From CAXXIC01 sp049315325 (GTDB taxonomy: Bacteria; Bacteroidota; Bacteroidia; Bacteroidales; UBA7332), in assembly GCA_049315325.1 (NCBI GenBank), contig JBMOKJ010000001.1:744001-808000 (forward strand): DNA of 64,000 nucleotides, in the 5' to 3' direction. Every line of letters begins with the position of its first letter. Positions within the stretch are counted from its first letter, which is position 1. Below, piece by piece: positions 34,447 to 42,970 of this stretch. The notes under the pieces are model-generated. The model saw only the letters and a list, made by a program, of their open reading frames with translations, ran no database searches and was not told the origin of the DNA. The position numbers were made by a program, and so were the translations under genes.

Positions 34447-35220
34447 ATGAATAGAATTGAACAACTTTTTCAACAAAAGCCGAAAGGCATTTTTTCGGTC
34501 TATTTCACTGCCGGATATCCGACGTTGGACAGCACTCGCGAGGTGATTCGCGAACTGGTGGCACAAGGCACCGACCTGATTGAAGTGGGAATTCCCTTCT
34601 CCGACCCGATGGCCGATGGTCTGGTCATCCAGAAAAGCAGCACCGCCGCACTCGAAAACGGCATGACGCTCCACAAACTGTTTGAGCAACTAGCAGACGT
34701 GCGCAGCGAAATCTCCATTCCGCTCGTGATGATGGGTTATCTGAATCCGGTAATGCAGTTTGGTATCGAGCCGTTTTGCCATCGATGCGCCGAAGTGGGC
34801 ATCGATGGCGTTATCATTCCCGACCTGCCGTTCAACGACTACATCGCCAACTACAAACCGATTGCCGATCGCTACGGCATCAACTTCATCATGCTCATCA
34901 CTCCCGAAACATCCGATGAACGCATCCGCTTGATAGACGAGCACACGGCGGGATTCATCTACATGGTATCATCGGCTTCGACCACTGGCGCGCAAAGTTC
35001 GTTTGGCGACGAGAAGCAAGCGTACTTCCACCGCATCGATGCGATGAATCTAAAGAATCCTCGTCTGATTGGTTTCGGAATTTCGAACAAAGCCACCCTC
35101 GATGCCGCACAGCAAAACGCCAGCGGAGCGATCATCGGCAGCACATTTATCAACTGCATCGCCGAGACGAATGACGTGAAAGAGGCTGTGACATTGTTAT
35201 TTGAGAAGATGAAGAGTTGA
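34447..35220 (+). CDS. trpA: Tryptophan synthase alpha chain
   Basis: TrpA cleaves indole-3-glycerol phosphate and passes indole to TrpB. SVYFTAGYPTLDSTREVI, TDLIEVGIPFSDPMADGLVIQ (catalytic Glu and Asp region), PLVMMGYLNPVMQFG, GVIIPDLPF and TAGFIYMVSSASTTGA are the standard motifs, then IGFGISNKATL and GAIIGSTFI for phosphate binding. The length (257) is normal. It ends the operon; the convergent esterase gene lies 30 bases beyond and no strong terminator was noticed between them. Confidence 0.97.
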   Translation: MNRIEQLFQQKPKGIFSVYFTAGYPTLDSTREVIRELVAQGTDLIEVGIPFSDPMADGLVIQKSSTAALENGMTLHKLFEQLADVRSEISIPLVMMGYLNPVMQFGIEPFCHRCAEVGIDGVIIPDLPFNDYIANYKPIADRYGINFIMLITPETSDERIRLIDEHTAGFIYMVSSASTTGAQSSFGDEKQAYFHRIDAMNLKNPRLIGFGISNKATLDAAQQNASGAIIGSTFINCIAETNDVKEAVTLLFEKMKS

Positions 35221-35250
35221 TTTTAATTTTGGAAGAAGAAATTGTGGTAA

Positions 35251-35979
35251 TTACAAATACATTGGCAGCATTTGTCGCCAAAATCGGGCACTATGAGCCA
35301 ATCCTTCCCATTCGTAGAACTTATGATGAATATTTTTGTTCCAAAGCAGTTGACTGAAGTCTCTATTATTGGATAAAAACACGTCATCTTTGCCACAAAC
35401 AACAGTGATGTCTAATTTGCGTATCTGTTGTAGTAATTCACTCTCTGAAATATGATACATGTAATGGCTTGGCGAATGATAATAGATGGTGTCGTTATAA
35501 AAACCGCTCAATAAATCTTCGAACATTCCTAGTTTGAGGGTTAAATCGTATCGACCACTCAATGCTACCACTTTACCAAATAAGTTTGGAAAGCGAAAGG
35601 CGATATTTACAGCATGAAAAGCTCCCATACTACATCCCACTGCCATTAGAAAAGGATTCGAATTTTTAGTAACAGATAAAGGCAGGACTTCATTAATTAT
35701 GTAGTTTTCGAACTGGATATGTCGCTCAATTCGTCCTTGTGGATGTGCCCAAAAACAATAAAAACTTTCTTGATCTATACTGTCTAAAGCATATACTTGC
35801 AGCCATCCGTTTTCAATAAAGTGTTTGATAGAATCAATGATTCGCCAATTTTCATAATCATAAAACCGCCCGGTGCGTGTTGGGAAAAGCAAGACCCGTG
35901 CTCCGCTATGTCCATAAACAAGCAGTTCCATATCACGTTGCAAGCTTGGGCTAAACCATTTGTGATATTCGCGGTTCAT
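35251..35979 (-). CDS. Esterase-family alpha/beta hydrolase
   Basis: The esterase D-like fold shows MELLVYGHSGARVLLFPTRTG, FLMAVGCSMGAFHAVN (GxSxG nucleophile Ser), VVCGKDDVFL (Asp) and WEGLAHSARFWRQMLP (His), a full catalytic triad. No signal peptide is visible, so it is probably cytoplasmic. The substrate is unknown; the family often acts on acyl or formyl esters. It starts 3 bases after the SGNH hydrolase gene stops, so the pair is one transcript and may act on the same compound. Confidence 0.85.
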   Translation of the reverse strand: MNREYHKWFSPSLQRDMELLVYGHSGARVLLFPTRTGRFYDYENWRIIDSIKHFIENGWLQVYALDSIDQESFYCFWAHPQGRIERHIQFENYIINEVLPLSVTKNSNPFLMAVGCSMGAFHAVNIAFRFPNLFGKVVALSGRYDLTLKLGMFEDLLSGFYNDTIYYHSPSHYMYHISESELLQQIRKLDITVVCGKDDVFLSNNRDFSQLLWNKNIHHKFYEWEGLAHSARFWRQMLPMYL

Positions 35980-35982
35980 TGA

Positions 35983-36627
35983 TTATTCAACATTTGATAA
36001 GTTCTCGACTTCAGAAGTTTTTTTTGCTGGTAGAAATTGGTTCAAAAATTGCTCTTTGAGCTCTTTAGCCCAAACTTCATAACCCTTTTTGCTTAAATGC
36101 AATCCATCCTCATCGAACAATAATCTATCAATTACTCCATTCTTTTTCATCGGAGAAACGATATCTACAAAAGTACATTGATTGTAATTTCGGAGTATTT
36201 CGTCTCGAATTATCTCATTGGTATAAATAATGGAATTGTATAGAAACTGCCTTGCAGGAGATGTTTTTACAGAGATAAAAGCTACAGGAATAGCGCCCCA
36301 ATGACGTTGAATTAACGAAAGTATGTTTGTAAAATACAAGAAAACTTCTTCGGGGTGACGGCCATCTCCTAAATCATTGTCGCCTGCATAGAGCACTATC
36401 ATATCGGGTTGAAAGCGAGGAATCACTCGCTCGAAAAACCAGCAACACGCAGCTAAAGTGGAACCTCCAAACCCTTGATTGATGACTTCAAATTCTGAAA
36501 AATCAGATTGAATGCTTTCCCAATAATGAATCGAAGAGCTTCCATAAAATACTATACGTTTTTTCTCACTTTTAGGGGTTACAGGCTTAAGTTCAAGCTG
36601 TCTAATTTCATCTTCGTACCAATACAT
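35983..36627 (-). CDS. SGNH/GDSL hydrolase
   Basis: The four SGNH blocks are visible: VFYGSSSIHYWESI (Ser; normally GDS, here GSS), NQGFGGSTLAACCW (Gly), VLYAGDNDLGDG (Asn) and DEDGLHLSKKGYEVWAKEL (Asp/His). This GSS/GGSTL pattern matches acetylesterase-like GDSL proteins. It lacks a signal peptide. The start is placed at MYWYEDEIRQ (36627); an upstream TTG frame adds eight residues. It is cotranscribed with the esterase downstream. Confidence 0.85.
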   Translation of the reverse strand: MYWYEDEIRQLELKPVTPKSEKKRIVFYGSSSIHYWESIQSDFSEFEVINQGFGGSTLAACCWFFERVIPRFQPDMIVLYAGDNDLGDGRHPEEVFLYFTNILSLIQRHWGAIPVAFISVKTSPARQFLYNSIIYTNEIIRDEILRNYNQCTFVDIVSPMKKNGVIDRLLFDEDGLHLSKKGYEVWAKELKEQFLNQFLPAKKTSEVENLSNVE

Positions 36628-36760
36628 ATTACTTTTTTGCAAAGATGGCAATAAATGTCAAGCAATATATTAAGCATGTATTAAAATTAATAAACATTGC
36701 TAATACGGAAGTCCACTATTTAAACAAACTCAATAATGAATCGCTTTGGCACAATTTTTG

Positions 36761-36768
36761 TAACTTTG
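36761..36768 (+). promoter_or_regulatory. -7 promoter box (TAACTTTG)
   Basis: A plus-strand TAnnTTTG match 25 bases upstream of the TerB/J-domain gene. Confidence 0.5.
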
Positions 36769-36793
36769 CAACTTAAACAAAAACAGACATACT

Positions 36794-37510
36794 ATGGCAT
36801 TAGGAAAATGGATAGCAGGCGGACTCGGTTGGGCATTTGGCGGACCGATTGGCGCATTGATAGGTTTTGGTATCGGTTCGTTGCTAGAGGGAACGACGGT
36901 GCAAACCACCACACAACGCACCACAGAGGCAGATTTTAAAATCAGTTTGCTGGTGCTCATTGCCTGCATCATGAAAGCCGATGGCAAGATACTAAAATCG
37001 GAACTCGCTGTGGCAAAGAAATTTCTCGTCAACAACTACGGCGAAGAGCATGCACTTGAAGCGCTGCAACTGCTGAAAGACCTTCTCGACAAGGAGATTA
37101 ACGAGACCGAAGTAGCGGCTCAAATCAGCCAGCAGATGAACTACTCTTCGAAGCTAGAACTGCTGCACCTGCTCTTTATGATTGCCTATGCCGATGGCGA
37201 AGTGCATCCACTGGAACTTGAGGCGATACAGCGCATCGCGGCGAACTTCCGCATCTCGGCAGCCGATTTCGATTCCGTTCGTGCACCTTACACCCAAACG
37301 GTCGATCGCGATTGGGCATACAAAACCCTCGAAATAGAACCAACTGCCACCAACGAAGAAATCAAGAAAGCCTACCGCCGCATGGCGATGAAGTACCACC
37401 CCGACAAAGTGCACGACCTTGGCGAAGATGTGAAGAAATCTGCCACCGAGCGATTCCGCACCATCAACGAGGCATATGAAGCCATCAAGAAAGAGCGAGG
37501 AATAGCATAG
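36794..37510 (+). CDS. TerB-like and DnaJ-domain protein (DjlA-like)
   Basis: A glycine-rich hydrophobic N-terminus (GGLGWAFGGPIGALIGFGIG) may insert in the membrane. Residues ~50-150 form a TerB-like helical domain (LVLIACIMKADGKILKSELA and LFMIAYADGEVHPLELEAI, each with the acidic DG.. turn). Residues ~175-238 are a J domain with YHPDKVHD, the HPD motif that stimulates DnaK ATPase. The order matches DjlA-type membrane co-chaperones. It is a single-gene unit ending at a hairpin. Confidence 0.9.
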   Translation: MALGKWIAGGLGWAFGGPIGALIGFGIGSLLEGTTVQTTTQRTTEADFKISLLVLIACIMKADGKILKSELAVAKKFLVNNYGEEHALEALQLLKDLLDKEINETEVAAQISQQMNYSSKLELLHLLFMIAYADGEVHPLELEAIQRIAANFRISAADFDSVRAPYTQTVDRDWAYKTLEIEPTATNEEIKKAYRRMAMKYHPDKVHDLGEDVKKSATERFRTINEAYEAIKKERGIA

Positions 37511-37514
37511 AAAT

Positions 37515-37547
37515 AAAAAAGCGACCCAAATTTGAGTCGCTTTTTCT
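37515..37547. terminator. Intrinsic terminator
   Basis: GCGAC...GTCGC (37521-37540) with a CAAATTTG core, flanked by an A run on the left and T5 on the right. It can stop the TerB/J gene and possibly the convergent dehydrogenase. Confidence 0.75.
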
Positions 37548-37598
37548 ATATCTGAGTCACGATTTCACTCAACGTGAAGCCCTGACTAACGAAAACCG

Positions 37599-38801
37599 TT
37601 ACACTTCCAAATCCAATCCGTGCACTTCGTGCCAAGGCAAACCGTGGATGTTGAGTGCTTCCATAAACGGATCGGGATTGAACTCCTCTACGTTGTAAAC
37701 GCCCGCCTTTTTCCATTCACCTTTCATGAACATCATCGCACCAATCATAGCAGGCACGCCGGTGGTGTAGCTTACGCCTTGCGCGCCTGTCTCTACATAC
37801 GAATCGTGGTGGCTACAGTTGTTGTACACGTAGTAAGTCTTTTCCTGACCATCTTTGATGCCTTTGATGCGGCAACCGATAGAAGTTTCGCCGGTATAGT
37901 TTTCGCCCAAATCACCCGGATTAGGCAATGTTGCTTTGAGGAACTGAATCGGAACAATCTCCACGCCGTTGTACATGATAGGCACGATGCTCGCCATACC
38001 GATGTTTTGAATCACGCGCAAGTGAGTCAAGTATTCCTGACCAAATGTCATCCAGAAACGAGCGCGTTTGATGGTTGGGAAGTTCTTCACCAGCGACTCC
38101 AACTCTTCGTGGTAAATCACGTACGACTCTTTCGGGCCGATGTTTGGGTAGCTAATCGGTTGGTGTATTTCGTGCGGTTCGGTAACGACCCATTGACCGT
38201 TCTCCCAATACTTTCCTTTTTGAGTCACCTCGCGAATGTTGATTTCGGGGTTGAAGTTGGTAGCAAAAGCTTTGCCGTGGTCACCCGCGTTGCAATCTAC
38301 GATGTCGAGGTAGTGCATTTCGTCGAAATGGTGCTTTGCTGCATAAGCAGTGTAAACGCCTGATACACCTGGGTCGAATCCGCAACCGAGAATCGCTGTC
38401 AGACCCGCTTTTTCAAACTTTTCGCGGTAAGCCCATTGCCAGCTGTATTCGAATTTAGCTTCGTCGATTGGCTCGTAGTTCGCCGTATCGAGGTAGTTGA
38501 CACCCGCTTCGAGGCAGGCATCCATAATGGTGAGATCCTGATAGGGGAGTGCCACGTTGATCACCAACTCCGGACGGAAATCGTTGAACAACGCCACCAA
38601 TTCTGGCACATTATCGGCATCTACCTTGGCGGTTTTGATGCTCGTGCCTGTTTTGGCAAGCACTGCGGCAGCGATGTCGTCGCACTTCGAGAGTGTGCGG
38701 CTCGCTAATAAAATATCTGTGAAAACATCAGGGTTTTGAGCCACTTTGTGCGCTACAACGGTGCCGACTCCTCCGGCTCCAATGATGATAACTTTTCCCA
38801 T
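37599..38801 (-). CDS. Carboxynorspermidine dehydrogenase-like (saccharopine dehydrogenase family)
   Basis: VIIIGAGGVGTVVAHKVAQN is the Rossmann NADPH site; AGVNYLDTANYEP, ILGCGFDPGVSGVYTAYAAKH and CSHHDSYVETGAQGVSYTTGVPAMIGAMM follow the carboxynorspermidine dehydrogenase branch of the saccharopine dehydrogenase family. This enzyme reductively couples aspartate semialdehyde to a diamine in (nor)spermidine synthesis. The 400 residues are normal. The decarboxylase partner is not in the window. Confidence 0.85.
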   Translation of the reverse strand: MGKVIIIGAGGVGTVVAHKVAQNPDVFTDILLASRTLSKCDDIAAAVLAKTGTSIKTAKVDADNVPELVALFNDFRPELVINVALPYQDLTIMDACLEAGVNYLDTANYEPIDEAKFEYSWQWAYREKFEKAGLTAILGCGFDPGVSGVYTAYAAKHHFDEMHYLDIVDCNAGDHGKAFATNFNPEINIREVTQKGKYWENGQWVVTEPHEIHQPISYPNIGPKESYVIYHEELESLVKNFPTIKRARFWMTFGQEYLTHLRVIQNIGMASIVPIMYNGVEIVPIQFLKATLPNPGDLGENYTGETSIGCRIKGIKDGQEKTYYVYNNCSHHDSYVETGAQGVSYTTGVPAMIGAMMFMKGEWKKAGVYNVEEFNPDPFMEALNIHGLPWHEVHGLDLEV

Positions 38802-39320
38802 TTTCTTCTTTGTAAGTTATTATTCTATTTTTATGGATGCAAAGTAACAAAATTAATTTGGCAGATACAATAATTCAAACATAACATCTTGGTTACAATG
38901 CGATAAACTTTGTGATGTACGATGCGATTGTAGCGATATCGTGCAGATTGTGAAAATAGGATATTGATACTCGTCTCGTGGTCGAAAGGGGTTAATACAA
39001 TCACGTCTAAACACAATTCTCACCCAGCAGACACACGTATTCCCTTGATAATTATATACATTACAGAGTGAAAAAGATAAACAATTAGATTGATTGTAAA
39101 TTATATCTTTTTGTGGCTAATGTTTTTTAATTTATACTGAAATAATTTCTTGAATATTATCATAAAATATAGCAATATTATTTACAATACGTTTGAATAT
39201 CAGTTATTTAACTATTAATGTTGAATAATTTATAAATATAGAAACTGCCTGTGAAGTATTGTTGTATGCGCTAAATTTAAAATAATTAGTTCTTTTTGAA
39301 AATTTATATTGTATCAATAA
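38802..39320. other. Long AT-rich intergenic region, no gene seen
   Basis: About 520 bases with very AT-rich sequence, especially from 39080. No RNA gene, repeat unit or convincing open frame was recognised. It marks the left edge of the AT-rich accessory region. Confidence 0.5.
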
Positions 39321-39340
39321 TGTATTCTCAATAATTTATT

Positions 39341-39348
39341 TAAATTTG
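39341..39348 (+). promoter_or_regulatory. -7 promoter box (TAAATTTG)
   Basis: A plus-strand TAnnTTTG match just before the heptad-repeat region. Confidence 0.4.
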
Positions 39349-39383
39349 CAAAAAGTAATTCATCTAATGGTTTACCTGCTGCT

Positions 39384-39744
39384 CAATATAGAGAGGCAAG
39401 AGCGAAAATAGGAGACACAAAATCGAAACTGCGAGAGGGGTATTCTAATGCAAGAGAGATATATTCTAAGCGTAGAGCGACTAGTTCGAACAGTAGAGAG
39501 GAGAGTTCAAAACGTAGAGAGGCATTTATTTGCACTAGATCTATTTACTCAAAACATAGAGAAGCAAATTTATAAAACTAGAGCGGATTACTCAAAAACC
39601 AGAGAGAATAACACCATTGTTGAAAAAGAGGAATCGAAACCTTGGGTTTCGACGTTGTTGAGAGAAATGGACAAAACCAATGCAGAGAACGGAAATGCAA
39701 ATTACCGCATATACGAACTAAATACACATTTGTTTAACCTTTAA
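39384..39744 (+). pseudogene. Frameshifted gene with 21-base (heptad) repeats
   Basis: A motif resembling TAGAGAGG recurs every 21 bases between about 39388 and 39600 (clear at 39473, 39494, 39515, 39536, 39557). Translated in one frame, the repeats read SNAREIY, SKRRATS, SNSREES, SKRREAF, SKHREAN: heptads of the form S-K-x-R-E-x-Y. That frame stops at 39573-39575, but the next two heptads (KTRADYS, KTRENN) continue in the +1 frame, which stays open to 39744. One extra base near 39569-39572 explains this. The repeat frame has no ATG start. An intact 98-residue frame from 39448 reads the repeats out of phase and is less likely. Function unknown. Confidence 0.6.
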
Positions 39745-39756
39745 TTAGTCTTATCA

Positions 39757-40479
39757 ATGAGTCAAAAAGAGTTTTATTGCAAAAATGAAGAAGTGCCTGC
39801 TATCTCGGGCGAAGTAGTATCGAACTACGAACGAGATTTTGCAGATTTTAGTGAGTTTTCAAGCGAGTTTACGCTGCAATTTGCTGAGGAGTTGAAGCAA
39901 AAGCGCGCGCACTGCCTAACGATGGTGAAAACCAAAGAGGTGACCGAGCAGATGAAGTCGCTGACGGAGCAGCTGCCCAAAACGATTAAGGCAATACGCC
40001 TGAGTGTAAACAAAGCGGAGGGCTACATCCTCTTGGCCGAGAAATGGCTCGATCTACCGGTATCGGGATTCAGCATTTCGGAGCTTCGCACCGAGTTGAG
40101 TGTCAAAAACATCCCTGCCATCGTGCTGCAAGGGAATACGCTCTACACCAAGCTCGTGCGCAATCAAACGGTATTGGCATCTAAGGGGATGAGTGACGAA
40201 TTTCTCGCGTTGTACAAATCGCAAATCGACGAACTCGATACGCAAAAAATCACGCAGAAGAGCAAAATGAGCGAGCGTGCACAAACCACCGACAGCAATA
40301 CCAAAGATTTCAACGAACTGTGGGAGATGACCACCAAAATATTGGTTGCCGCCCAAGCGATGTACCGTGGCGTAAACGACCTGAAACTAAAGGACTACAC
40401 CATATCGCACCTCCGCAAACAACTCAGAGCCAAAGCCACGGACAGCAAAGGCACAGATACTAACCCTGCTGGAGAATAA
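39757..40479 (+). CDS. Helical hypothetical protein
   Basis: I do not recognise a named domain. The 240-residue protein is soluble and mostly helical, opening with EVPAISGEVVSNYERDFADFSEFSSEFT and ending in a polar tail (KATDSKGTDTNPAGE). Similar small proteins with a VPAI...E-beginning are common as lineage-specific genes in Bacteroidota, from memory. It starts 12 bases after the decayed heptad-repeat gene and may have been in one unit with it. A weak terminator follows. It has no signal peptide or membrane segment. Confidence 0.65.
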   Translation: MSQKEFYCKNEEVPAISGEVVSNYERDFADFSEFSSEFTLQFAEELKQKRAHCLTMVKTKEVTEQMKSLTEQLPKTIKAIRLSVNKAEGYILLAEKWLDLPVSGFSISELRTELSVKNIPAIVLQGNTLYTKLVRNQTVLASKGMSDEFLALYKSQIDELDTQKITQKSKMSERAQTTDSNTKDFNELWEMTTKILVAAQAMYRGVNDLKLKDYTISHLRKQLRAKATDSKGTDTNPAGE

Positions 40480-40491
40480 TAAGAGTGAAAG

Positions 40492-40538
40492 ACGCAGCTT
40501 AAAGAAAATTTGATTATTTTTGAGGGCTGCGTTTTTTT
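40492..40538 (+). terminator. Possible intrinsic terminator
   Basis: ACGCAGC (40492-40498) pairs with GCTGCGT (40526-40532), followed by seven T. The 27-base loop makes it weaker than the others in the window. Confidence 0.5.
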
Positions 40539-40620
40539 ACTAAAAAAATAAAGCAGAAGCGTTAAAGAAATAAACGACATGCGTTGGCAAAGCCATACGC
40601 CGAACGGCTGGTTTGTATAA

Positions 40621-40653
40621 TAATGCCACACGAAAGGATTCGTGCGGTAGCGG
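40621..40653 (+). repeat. REP element copy 1
   Basis: TAATGCCACACGAAAGGATT and the following CGTGCGGTAGCGG form a hairpin (CACGAA/TTCGTG) with a conserved tail. The same sequence recurs next to the RAYT gene at 44.3-45.2 kb. The rest of the 40480-40789 gap shows only another small palindrome (AGCCATACGCCGAACGGCT). Confidence 0.8.
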
Positions 40654-40789
40654 CGGTGGTAGAGACTAGGGTGGACGAGAGAAGAAAGAGCACATATTAA
40701 CCAACAAATATGCTATTGTGGTTTAAATTGCGAACAAATCAACTAAAATTTATAGTTGAAAATTTATAGAATAATTAAAAATAAAGAAA

Positions 40790-41374
40790 ATGAAAAAACT
40801 ATTATTAGGCTTAATCACACTTTTATCATTTACAAGTGTATTTGGACAAAATGAAACACTAAATCTTCCGATTGACAGTTTAACTGGCAAAATAACCTAT
40901 AAGGAAGTCATTTCTGTAGACAGTTTAACGAACAAGCAAGAACTTTTTTCGAGAGCGAGGGAATGGTTTGCTAAAGCATACAAATCTTCTACAAATGTTA
41001 TTCAAATGGAAGATAAAGAAAGCGGTAAAATTGTGGGTAAAGCTTTGATTCCAGTTTCTTATAAATTCATGGGAGGGCAACAACCAGGTGGTTATATTAA
41101 TTATACCATTTCTATTTACCTAAAGAATGGCAAATATAAATATGAGGTAACTGATTTCTATCATTCCGGAGAGTCTGTGAATGGACAAAGACTTCCTGAT
41201 GGAGGAAATTGTGAAAAGATATTGATGGAAAAGAAAGGGGCTGGTTATCTCTCGTACAAAAAAACATATGAATTATATTTGGTTCAAATGGATGAAAATA
41301 TAAAAGCCTTGGTTTCTGACCTAAAAACTGCCATGAAAACAAAGGCAACCAACACAAAGAAAGAAGACTGGTAA
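40790..41374 (+). CDS. Secreted DUF4468-type protein
   Basis: A signal peptide (MKKLLLGLITLLSFTSVFGQ) precedes a DUF4468-like domain with TGKITYKEVISVDSLTNKQELFSRAREWFAKAYKSS, GKALIPVSYKF, YTISIYLKNGKYKYEVTDFYH, a TBP-like alpha/beta fold typical of Bacteroidota envelope proteins of unknown role. The length is 194 residues. It sits alone in the accessory region and is not obviously linked to its neighbours. Confidence 0.78.
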   Translation: MKKLLLGLITLLSFTSVFGQNETLNLPIDSLTGKITYKEVISVDSLTNKQELFSRAREWFAKAYKSSTNVIQMEDKESGKIVGKALIPVSYKFMGGQQPGGYINYTISIYLKNGKYKYEVTDFYHSGESVNGQRLPDGGNCEKILMEKKGAGYLSYKKTYELYLVQMDENIKALVSDLKTAMKTKATNTKKEDW

Positions 41375-41546
41375 GAAAAGATTGATTGTTACACATAAAA
41401 CCGACCCCCTCTCTTCAAGCAAACAGAAAATACGGCTCGCTAAAGATTATAGAAATAAGAGAAAAACTTGTATGCCTCTTAAGTTATAATGACTTCCGAC
41501 TAAAATGAAACAGACTCGGACTATTATAAAACGAAGAACAACTATA

Positions 41547-41693
41547 CATAACCAACGGTTAGCTGCTAACACACGTCTATGGGCATTGGCTGGCTGAAGT
41601 GAAATTAGCAGGTGTCGCACCCGCATTCACTTTGTCGCACGCGACAGCGAATACGCCCACAAAAAGCCAATAGGTATAATCTCAGTCGTTATG
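41547..41693. repeat. Long imperfect inverted repeat (cassette-boundary-like)
   Basis: Three nested inverted pairs are seen: CATAAC 41547-41552 with GTTATG 41688-41693; ATTGGCT 41585-41591 with AGCCAAT 41665-41671; AAGTGAA 41597-41603 with TTCACTT 41626-41632. GGTTAGCTGCTAAC (41558 onward) and GTCGCACGCGAC are additional small palindromes. The single long hairpin with short conserved ends recalls attC recombination sites of gene cassettes, but the consensus boxes are not exact. It lies directly before the nuclease pair. Confidence 0.5.
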
Positions 41694-41714
41694 CACAAAA
41701 TTAAAAAATAGACC

Positions 41715-42929
41715 ATGTACACAGATAGATTACATAATGGAACTTTTCTTTCTGAATTTCTTTCCGAATTGAGGAGAGCATTAATTGATGAGATAAAATC
41801 TTTGGATGGAAAAAAAAGTATAGACATTGAATATGAAAAGGAGAGGTTATTGCTTAAGTATACTCAAGGACCTTTAAAAGTTGCTGAACCTATTCCTGCT
41901 GAACCGAGGAGAGAAAAGAAAATGATTTATAATAACTGGGGGCAACAAATTGAAGCAGATGTATATTTAATGAAAATACAACTTCCATTCGAAGGGAATG
42001 GTGATTTGTTTTATTGTAAACCATCAATATGTAATTTAGTATATCCCAAAATTGATTCCATAAGTAATCAATCTAAAAAAATTTTATTTACAATTGAACT
42101 GTCCGAACTATCTGAAGATACTTACAGAAAAGCAGTAGGGTCAGTCGTAAGTGATCTTAAAATAAATATACCAAATGTTAATAACGACATATCTTCTTGG
42201 GATAGTGGATTGAAAAATTTGATTGATAGTGAGTTTAGCAAATTTGAAGGTTTTTTATCAAAAAAGAATTCATTTTATGAAAGCATAGGATTAAAAGTAA
42301 CTTCAAAAGCTGACCAATTTATTACACCTTCCCCGATTACAAGGAAACCAGTTCCAATTCCCAAACTTGAAGAAACTGGAAGTATAAAGAAAATACACCC
42401 CAAATTAAAAGAAGAGGTTTATAAAGATATTATTACTACACTAAATAATGTTGGTAGGGCAATAGAGCGAAAACCATCACTTTATAAAGGAAAAGGTGAG
42501 GAAGATTTAAGAGATATGTTTTTACTGTTTTTAGAAACAAGATACGAAGGAACAAGTGCAACAGGTGAAACATTTAATAAGAATGGCAAAACAGATATTT
42601 TATTAAGGTATGCTAATGATGGAAGTAATTTATTTATTGGAGAATGTAAAATATGGAAGGGTACTAAAATATTTCATGACACTATTGACCAGATATTAGG
42701 TTATTTAACATGGCAAGATTCAAAATCTTCTATCCTTCTATTTATAGATAATGACAACCTTGATAATGTAAAAAATACAGTTAAAGCCGAAATACAAAAT
42801 CATTCAAGCTTTAAGACTGTTATTCAAGAAGGCGATGAATCATTTTCATATACAATGACTTTAAAAGATGATAAAACAGTTAATTTTAGTTTAGAAGTTA
42901 TATTTTTCCATTTACCTGAAAGAAAATAA
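41715..42929 (+). CDS. Hypothetical protein with C-terminal PD-(D/E)XK-like nuclease domain
   Basis: The N-terminal ~230 residues match no family I recognise. From about residue 240, KEEVYKDIITTLNNVGRAIERKPSLYKGKGEEDLRDMFLLFLETRY leads into GKTDILLRYANDG and NLFIGECKIWKGT, a clear D...ExK nuclease signature, then DQILGYLTWQDSKSSILLFI, as in restriction-type domains. It is AT-rich compared with the trp region and is followed in 41 bases by a PIN-like gene in the same direction. The pair could be a defence or toxin module; target and trigger are unknown. Confidence 0.7.
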   Translation: MYTDRLHNGTFLSEFLSELRRALIDEIKSLDGKKSIDIEYEKERLLLKYTQGPLKVAEPIPAEPRREKKMIYNNWGQQIEADVYLMKIQLPFEGNGDLFYCKPSICNLVYPKIDSISNQSKKILFTIELSELSEDTYRKAVGSVVSDLKINIPNVNNDISSWDSGLKNLIDSEFSKFEGFLSKKNSFYESIGLKVTSKADQFITPSPITRKPVPIPKLEETGSIKKIHPKLKEEVYKDIITTLNNVGRAIERKPSLYKGKGEEDLRDMFLLFLETRYEGTSATGETFNKNGKTDILLRYANDGSNLFIGECKIWKGTKIFHDTIDQILGYLTWQDSKSSILLFIDNDNLDNVKNTVKAEIQNHSSFKTVIQEGDESFSYTMTLKDDKTVNFSLEVIFFHLPERK

Positions 42930-42970
42930 ATTCTGTGCATAGCATCGTGTATAAAACATAACGTATACAT

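Noticed and set aside
39384..39606. Regular 21-base repeats considered as a CRISPR array
   Set aside because: The spacing is too short, the repeats are degenerate, there are no spacers of 30 bases or more, no cas genes are present, and the period fits coding heptads.
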